Assembly: GCA_013152655.1 (NCBI GenBank)
Contig: JAADFW010000237.1
Location: 1 to 47,722 of the forward strand
Direction: 5' to 3'
DNA length: 47,722 bases
From: Chlorobiota bacterium
GTDB taxonomy: Bacteria > Bacteroidota > Bacteroidia > Bacteroidales > B39-G9
Under the pieces are notes generated by a model. That model was not told the DNA's origin. It made no database searches and worked only from the letters and a program-made list of their open reading frames with translations. Each line of letters opens with the position of its first letter. Position 1 is the stretch's first letter. The translations under genes were made by a program, and so were the position numbers. This document shows, one piece after another, positions 43,168-47,722 of the stretch.

Positions 43168-44163
43168 TTAAAAAGTCGGGCAAGGAACCGGTGCCCATTT
43201 TTTCTTTTTCACACGCGGTACTTTATTAAATTCATAAATAACCGATATTTCATGTGCTCCTCCGGTAGTACCGGCTAAAGAAGAAATTGTATAGTCGTAA
43301 CTGTAGCCAACAGAAACATCTTCAATTTTATAGCCCACCAAAAAAACAATGGCATCGCTGCTTTTTAATGTTTTGCCAAACGGAATACCCCTGTAATACA
43401 TGCCAATAATCATAGGTGTTCTGGTCCAGTAAAAGCCAAGGTCTAACTGTGTGTTTATTTGTTGTTTCCTGAAAAGAAAAACACCTGACAGGCTTTCTTC
43501 ACGTTTACTGTGAAAATCTTCCATACTTATAATTTTGCCTCCTCCGTAAATTGATATTTTAACAGGAATACGGCTTTGCGAGCCAATGGTAGTTAAGGCT
43601 TCATCCGGCATAAAGAGATGGTCAAGGGTAATGCCTCCCCAAAACAGTTTAGAATAGGCAATAGTGGAAAAAGTAAAATCGAAATACTGGCGGTAATCGT
43701 AAGATTTTTCGGCAGCCGAACCACTAATAAGCCCACCGCTTCCAATGTTTTTTATAGAATATAGTTTGCCGATATTAACACCCGCCCTGGCATATTGAAA
43801 ATTAAAGCCGGGGCGTATATGAATATCAGGAGTAACATTAATATCGTACGAATAAATTAATCCTGCATTTATTAAACCGAGATTTCCTTCACCTGCCTGG
43901 TCGGCAAATACAAGAAGCCCTAAGCCGCTTTTCATATTTCTGAAATTATGGTCTATTGAAAAAGCCGTTGAGATAAATGTTTTTGGAATAGCAGGCCACT
44001 GGTCTCTGAAGTTATAAGAAATTCTTGTTCCGGCTGAGGTTCCTGCAAATGAAGGTGCTAAATAAAGAGGCGATGCAAAGAACTGCGAAAAATGCACTTC
44101 TTGTGTAAAGCCTTTAAATTCAAAAATTAAAAATATTATTATGATTAAATATTGTTTTTTCAC
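43168..44163 (-). CDS. PorP/SprF family outer-membrane protein (type IX secretion)
   Basis: A 331-residue protein with a signal peptide (to about residue 20, GFTQE) and a beta-rich body ending in IYEFNK, of PorP/SprF type. The starts QEVHFSQFFASPLYLAPSFAG and YRDQWPAIP-like stretches (NFRDQWPAIPKTF) are signatures of the family. These proteins form outer-membrane beta-barrels that help secrete or anchor specific type IX cargo proteins. The gene follows the large type B CTD protein on the same strand; such a cargo plus PorP/SprF pair is a known Bacteroidota arrangement, so this protein is probably dedicated to that neighbour. Confidence 0.93.
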   Translation of the reverse strand: MKKQYLIIIIFLIFEFKGFTQEVHFSQFFASPLYLAPSFAGTSAGTRISYNFRDQWPAIPKTFISTAFSIDHNFRNMKSGLGLLVFADQAGEGNLGLINAGLIYSYDINVTPDIHIRPGFNFQYARAGVNIGKLYSIKNIGSGGLISGSAAEKSYDYRQYFDFTFSTIAYSKLFWGGITLDHLFMPDEALTTIGSQSRIPVKISIYGGGKIISMEDFHSKREESLSGVFLFRKQQINTQLDLGFYWTRTPMIIGMYYRGIPFGKTLKSSDAIVFLVGYKIEDVSVGYSYDYTISSLAGTTGGAHEISVIYEFNKVPRVKKKKWAPVPCPTF

Positions 44164-44304
44164 AATATGAATTAACGTAAATTATTGCTATAAAGATATA
44201 TAATTTCAATATAATTTCAATTTTTACAACAGACAATGATTATTTGTTTTTAAACTACTTAAAAATTTACCTGTTGTTTTTCTCAGAATAAATATTCCAT
44301 GAAT

Positions 44305-44337
44305 AAGGATACTATCTTTTTGAAAGATAGTATCCTT
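44305..44337 (-). terminator. Strong hairpin between the T9SS type B gene and the PorP/SprF gene
   Basis: A perfect 15-bp stem, AAGGATACTATCTTT (44305-44319) with its complement at 44323-44337, closed by a three-base loop. It lies 21 bases after the type B gene stop, in the 194-base gap before the PorP start. The following bases on the minus strand are not strongly U-rich, so it may be a partial terminator or an mRNA stabiliser. Confidence 0.6.
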
Positions 44338-44357
44338 CCTTTATTTCCTATATATGT

Positions 44358-47300
44358 TTACCTGAGTAATGTTACGTTGCCTGTTTCGGGGCCAAACGGG
44401 TCGCCGTTATCGTATTTCCCTTTTACAATCCAAACGTAAACTCCCTGTTTTAATAAAACTCCTTCTTTATAGCCTGTCCAGCCTTTATGTAATTCTTTAG
44501 TTTGAAAAACCAATTCGCCCCAACGGTCGTAAATAGAAAATTCATAGCCTTCTTCGCTTACTCCTGTACCAACAAGTGGGTAGAAAAGGCTTGTATTTCT
44601 CTCACTAGAAACATTGTTATCCGGTTCACCTCCCGGAATAGGGAAGAAAACAGTAGGGAAATACAACTTTTCAGCTTCTGAAGCCACAATATCGCCATGT
44701 TTAACAGAATCAACACAACCATTTGAATTTGTAGCATGCAATTCTACCTGATAAGTACCTTCAACCTGATAAATATGAGAAGGATTTATTTCATTTGAAG
44801 TTTCTCCATCGCCAAATCTCCAGTTGTAAACATAATCCAAATCATCACTTCTATTGGTAAAGATTACAGAATCGGTATAAATAAAAACCAGGTATTTATC
44901 AAATTGGAATTCAACATAAGGCTTAGCATAAACTGTTATTTCAGAAACAGTTGCCTGGTCATATATGTTATTTCCATCAACATCGGGTGCTAACGCTTTA
45001 AGGCGGACAAAATAAGTGCCGGGCTGGTCAAATAAGTGAGTAGGCTCTTTGGATGTTGAAGTATAACCATCGCCAAAATTCCACTCCCAATTCCGGGCAT
45101 ATTTTGTTGAGTCGGGAAATTTAATAGTAAAAGGAACACACCCTGCACTATCAAACAAAGGATAAACCTCCGGGTTTCGGGCCTGAACCACATAAGTTAA
45201 TGTGTAATCGTCAGAACATTCATTATCATAGGCTGTTAAGGTTATGTCATAATAGCCTGCCCATTCATAAAAATGAGTGGGGTCAGTTGCAGTAGAGCTT
45301 CCTCCGTCATAAAAATCCCAGGTATAATTCCAGCCTGCAGGATCGTTTGATTCAACCGTTAAATTTATTAAATGTATTGAATCAGGTGCAGTTATTGATT
45401 CTTCCTGAACACTAAATTCAGCAAGCGGGCTTTCATAAACATAAATCAATTGCGAAGTTGTGTCCTTGCAAAAATCAGCTGATTCAGCAATTAAAGTTAC
45501 TAAAACAGAGGTATCCCTACTGTAAGTAAAGCCATGAGAAGGATCGCGTTCGCTCGAAGTGCCTTCATTTCCAAAACTCCAACTGTAACTTGGCTGATTT
45601 CCCTGCGAAGTGTTCATAAAACTGACGTCAAAACGGCTACATCCTGCTGTATCTAACACATTAAACCCTGCTACTACTTCAGGATAAATATCAATGGTTT
45701 GTGTTGTAGTGAAAATACACCCGTCAGATGAAATAGCACTAACAGAAAAATCAGGTGTAATGGTTGAATTATAATTATTATTATAGATGTGGCTTACGGT
45801 AGTAATTGTTGCATTTGTAGTATCAATTGTACCATCGTCATAATTCCATATAAAAGTATCAATAACAACTGTATTTGACTGAACAAATGTAAATTGAGCA
45901 TCTAACGGAGTACAGCCGTTAGAGGGATTCAGTGTACTGTTAATAACTCCGGCAGGCAACGGGTTCACATGAACAGTTGATGTTCCTGTCATATTTTCGG
46001 TACAATTATCATTATTGGTTGCAACTACATTATAGGTACCCGTAGTAGTTTGGCCGGTAAAATTAAATGTTGCGCCGGTGCCTATTTTTGTTTCAATTAA
46101 AACACCTATGCGGTACAGGTCGTATTTTACATTGGCTTCGCTATTGTCAAGGCTGATTGCAACTCCGTTTTCATCACCGGAACAGTAATACCCGTCAACA
46201 GGCGTTACATTATAAACGGCAGGCAATTCATTTATAGTTATGGTAGCACTTCCGTTCATGTCTTGTTCACAAGTAGTTGTATTATTTATTGCATGAATAG
46301 TATAAATGCCTGCTTCGGTAAAGGTCTGGCTAAGTGCCGAACCATTTACTCCGTTCAATGTAGATACTTCAACACCATCATGCAAAAACTGATAGGTAAT
46401 GCCTGATTCTGAATTTGCCAATTCAACCTGTGCTCCTGTCCCTCCGTTACAATATGCTCCGCCTCCACTCACATCGTAAATTGTTGGCAAAGGATTGATA
46501 GATATTGACGGATTTCCCAACATATTTTCTATGCATCCGGTAGTTGCGTTTGTAGCTACAGCGGTATATGAGCCTGCGGTAAGCAATCCAAAAGAAAGCG
46601 TGCCGTTTACACCCGGAACAGGCGAGCCGGTAGCATTGCCTCCCAAATAAAGCTGGTATTCTACTCCTGTATCAGAGTTGTCAAGAGCTAATTCAACTCC
46701 ATTTCCATCGGCACAATAAGACCCGCCTGTAACAAAATCAAGCGTATATGGTGTTGGCAACGGGTCGATGGCAATAACTGCATTTCCGTTCATTGTATCT
46801 TTACAGCTATATGTATTTGTAGCTATAACTGTATATGTTGCCGAGTCGGTTTGATATCCGAAACTAATGGGTTGCCCGTCTCCGTTTTTAGGAATCCCTA
46901 AAATTGTATTGTCACGATATAGTTGATATGTAACACCTGTTTCCGAACCGCTGATACCCACTTCAACTCCGGCTCCGCCACTACAATAAGAATCGGTTTG
47001 GTACATATCGAATTTTTCAGGCAAGTCGTATATGGTAACTGTTCCCGTAAGGTTCATGTCGCTAACACACCCGGTTGATGCATTGGTTGCAACTACCGTG
47101 TAGTCGCCCGCTTCAGTCATATTTCCAAAACTAAATGATGAGCCGCTTCCTGCAACGGGTGTTCCAACTTCACTATTTTCATTAATATAAAGTTGATAAT
47201 TTATGCCTGTTTCCGAACCGCTTAACTGTACAGCTACTCCCGGCCCGCCATAGCAATCGGCTCCCGTACCAATCACATTGTAAATATTTGGCAGCGGGTC

Positions 47301-47722
47301 AATAGTAACAGCAACACTATTGTTCATATTATTATAACAACCCGTGGTTGAACTTGTAGCTACAACGGTATATGTTCCGGCTGTTGTTTGATATCCGAAA
47401 GAAACAGGATCTCCGCTACTGGAACCCGGCAAAGGAGCTCCAATTTGCGAACCATCGACAAACAACTGATAATTTACATTTTTTTCAGAGTTTTGAGTAG
47501 TTATTACTCTCCCTGTTCCTCCAAGGCAATAATCTCCACCGCCAACAATATTTTGCGTGGTTGGCAATGCATTTACTGTTATTTGAACAGACATGGGTGC
47601 ACTTGAACAGCCACCAAGTGAGTCAACTACATAATAAACAACTGTGCCAACTGCACTACCGGGTGTTTGTGTTCCTCCGGAACCAATATTATTTGTAAGC
47701 TGTGGGTCGTCAAACCAATACA
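44358..47722 (-). CDS. Large T9SS type B (gliding motility-type CTD) surface protein, partial
   Basis: The reading frame continues through the right window edge without a start, so at least 1120 residues are visible and the N-terminus is missing. From the upstream edge: an Ig-like module (YWFDDPQLTNN...), six tandem modules of about 89 residues each with GGxYCxGGxG and a later Cys (45960-47570), five PKD domains with WxFGDGxxS-type motifs (for example WEWNFGDGYTSTSKEPTHLF), and a C-terminal gliding-motility-associated domain (VFFPIPGGEPDN, FSIYDRWGELVFQ, GWTGYKEG, LKQGVYVWIVKG). The CTD sends it through the type IX system, and it is probably retained at the surface as an adhesin. Paired with the PorP/SprF gene. 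Confidence 0.9.
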   Translation of the reverse strand, partial: YWFDDPQLTNNIGSGGTQTPGSAVGTVVYYVVDSLGGCSSAPMSVQITVNALPTTQNIVGGGDYCLGGTGRVITTQNSEKNVNYQLFVDGSQIGAPLPGSSSGDPVSFGYQTTAGTYTVVATSSTTGCYNNMNNSVAVTIDPLPNIYNVIGTGADCYGGPGVAVQLSGSETGINYQLYINENSEVGTPVAGSGSSFSFGNMTEAGDYTVVATNASTGCVSDMNLTGTVTIYDLPEKFDMYQTDSYCSGGAGVEVGISGSETGVTYQLYRDNTILGIPKNGDGQPISFGYQTDSATYTVIATNTYSCKDTMNGNAVIAIDPLPTPYTLDFVTGGSYCADGNGVELALDNSDTGVEYQLYLGGNATGSPVPGVNGTLSFGLLTAGSYTAVATNATTGCIENMLGNPSISINPLPTIYDVSGGGAYCNGGTGAQVELANSESGITYQFLHDGVEVSTLNGVNGSALSQTFTEAGIYTIHAINNTTTCEQDMNGSATITINELPAVYNVTPVDGYYCSGDENGVAISLDNSEANVKYDLYRIGVLIETKIGTGATFNFTGQTTTGTYNVVATNNDNCTENMTGTSTVHVNPLPAGVINSTLNPSNGCTPLDAQFTFVQSNTVVIDTFIWNYDDGTIDTTNATITTVSHIYNNNYNSTITPDFSVSAISSDGCIFTTTQTIDIYPEVVAGFNVLDTAGCSRFDVSFMNTSQGNQPSYSWSFGNEGTSSERDPSHGFTYSRDTSVLVTLIAESADFCKDTTSQLIYVYESPLAEFSVQEESITAPDSIHLINLTVESNDPAGWNYTWDFYDGGSSTATDPTHFYEWAGYYDITLTAYDNECSDDYTLTYVVQARNPEVYPLFDSAGCVPFTIKFPDSTKYARNWEWNFGDGYTSTSKEPTHLFDQPGTYFVRLKALAPDVDGNNIYDQATVSEITVYAKPYVEFQFDKYLVFIYTDSVIFTNRSDDLDYVYNWRFGDGETSNEINPSHIYQVEGTYQVELHATNSNGCVDSVKHGDIVASEAEKLYFPTVFFPIPGGEPDNNVSSERNTSLFYPLVGTGVSEEGYEFSIYDRWGELVFQTKELHKGWTGYKEGVLLKQGVYVWIVKGKYDNGDPFGPETGNVTLLR
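45960..47570 (-). repeat. Six tandem Ig-like modules of about 270 bp
   Basis: Six consecutive units of 88-91 residues, each starting near a PLP motif and having a YC.GG.G box, an S.SG/NSETGV.YQLY box and a TYTVVATN...GC...M box. The two Cys in each unit probably form a disulphide. The units are diverged (for example YQLYINEN, YQLYRDNT, YQLYLGGN), so this is an old duplication rather than a recent slippage array. A related unit continues into the right edge. Confidence 0.85.

Noticed and set aside
45960-47570. CRISPR array or recent tandem repeat
   Set aside because: The periodicity is about 270 bp, in frame and diverged, and corresponds to protein domains; no short direct repeats with spacers occur anywhere in the window.

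Overview
The window is a low-GC chromosomal segment from a member of the Bacteroidota. This rests on several signs: secreted proteins with type IX secretion (T9SS) C-terminal domains of both type A and type B, a PorP/SprF-family protein beside a gliding-motility-type CTD protein, an F-type ATP synthase with a signal-peptide-bearing AtpB and a very short AtpC, gene starts without Shine-Dalgarno sequences, and repeated promoter matches to the phylum's TTTG / TAnnTTTG consensus. A class-level placement (Bacteroidia-like) is plausible but not proven. Most of the window is housekeeping and cell-envelope genes; I did not find a convincing new multi-gene system.

Layout. 1-358: a short element bounded by perfect 24-bp inverted repeats, carrying an outward-facing promoter-like sequence. 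383-3528: glutaryl-CoA dehydrogenase-like gene, a coiled-coil orphan and a secreted C1 peptidase. 3572-6984 (minus): CtpA-type S41 protease, dCMP deaminase, tRNA-Leu(CAA) and a T9SS type A cargo protein. 7111-11945 (plus): rbfA, a methyltransferase, a LolC/E-like permease, a PlsC-like acyltransferase, a small membrane protein and an FkbM methyltransferase, ended by a strong terminator. 12007-19093: a SiaB-like kinase, a 1623-residue multidomain secreted protein and a secreted endonuclease/phosphatase-fold protein, the last two both with T9SS tails.

19274-27142 (plus) is the energy region: bactofilin, AtpZ, an AtpI-like membrane protein, an NhaD-type Na+/H+ antiporter, then atpB-E-F-H-A-G. The remaining ATP synthase genes atpD-atpC lie 6.5 kb further on (33606-35417) behind their own well-formed promoter. 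Between them are an opposite-strand Na+/phosphate cotransporter, an RND/MMPL exporter, a sugar-nucleotide epimerase-type SDR and a polyprenyl diphosphate synthase. A 14-bp hairpin between atpE and atpF fits uneven expression of the c subunit.

35462-41057: secreted alpha/beta hydrolase, family 9 glycosyltransferase, a TrhP-like U32 protein with its ferredoxin, a membrane histidine kinase and a secreted SGNH hydrolase. 41229-41890 (minus) is a HigBA toxin-antitoxin locus in which the toxin has one in-frame stop codon while the antitoxin is intact. 42055-47722 (minus): a lipase-like serine hydrolase, a PorP/SprF protein, and a large T9SS type B protein with at least six tandem Ig-like modules and five PKD domains that runs off the right edge.
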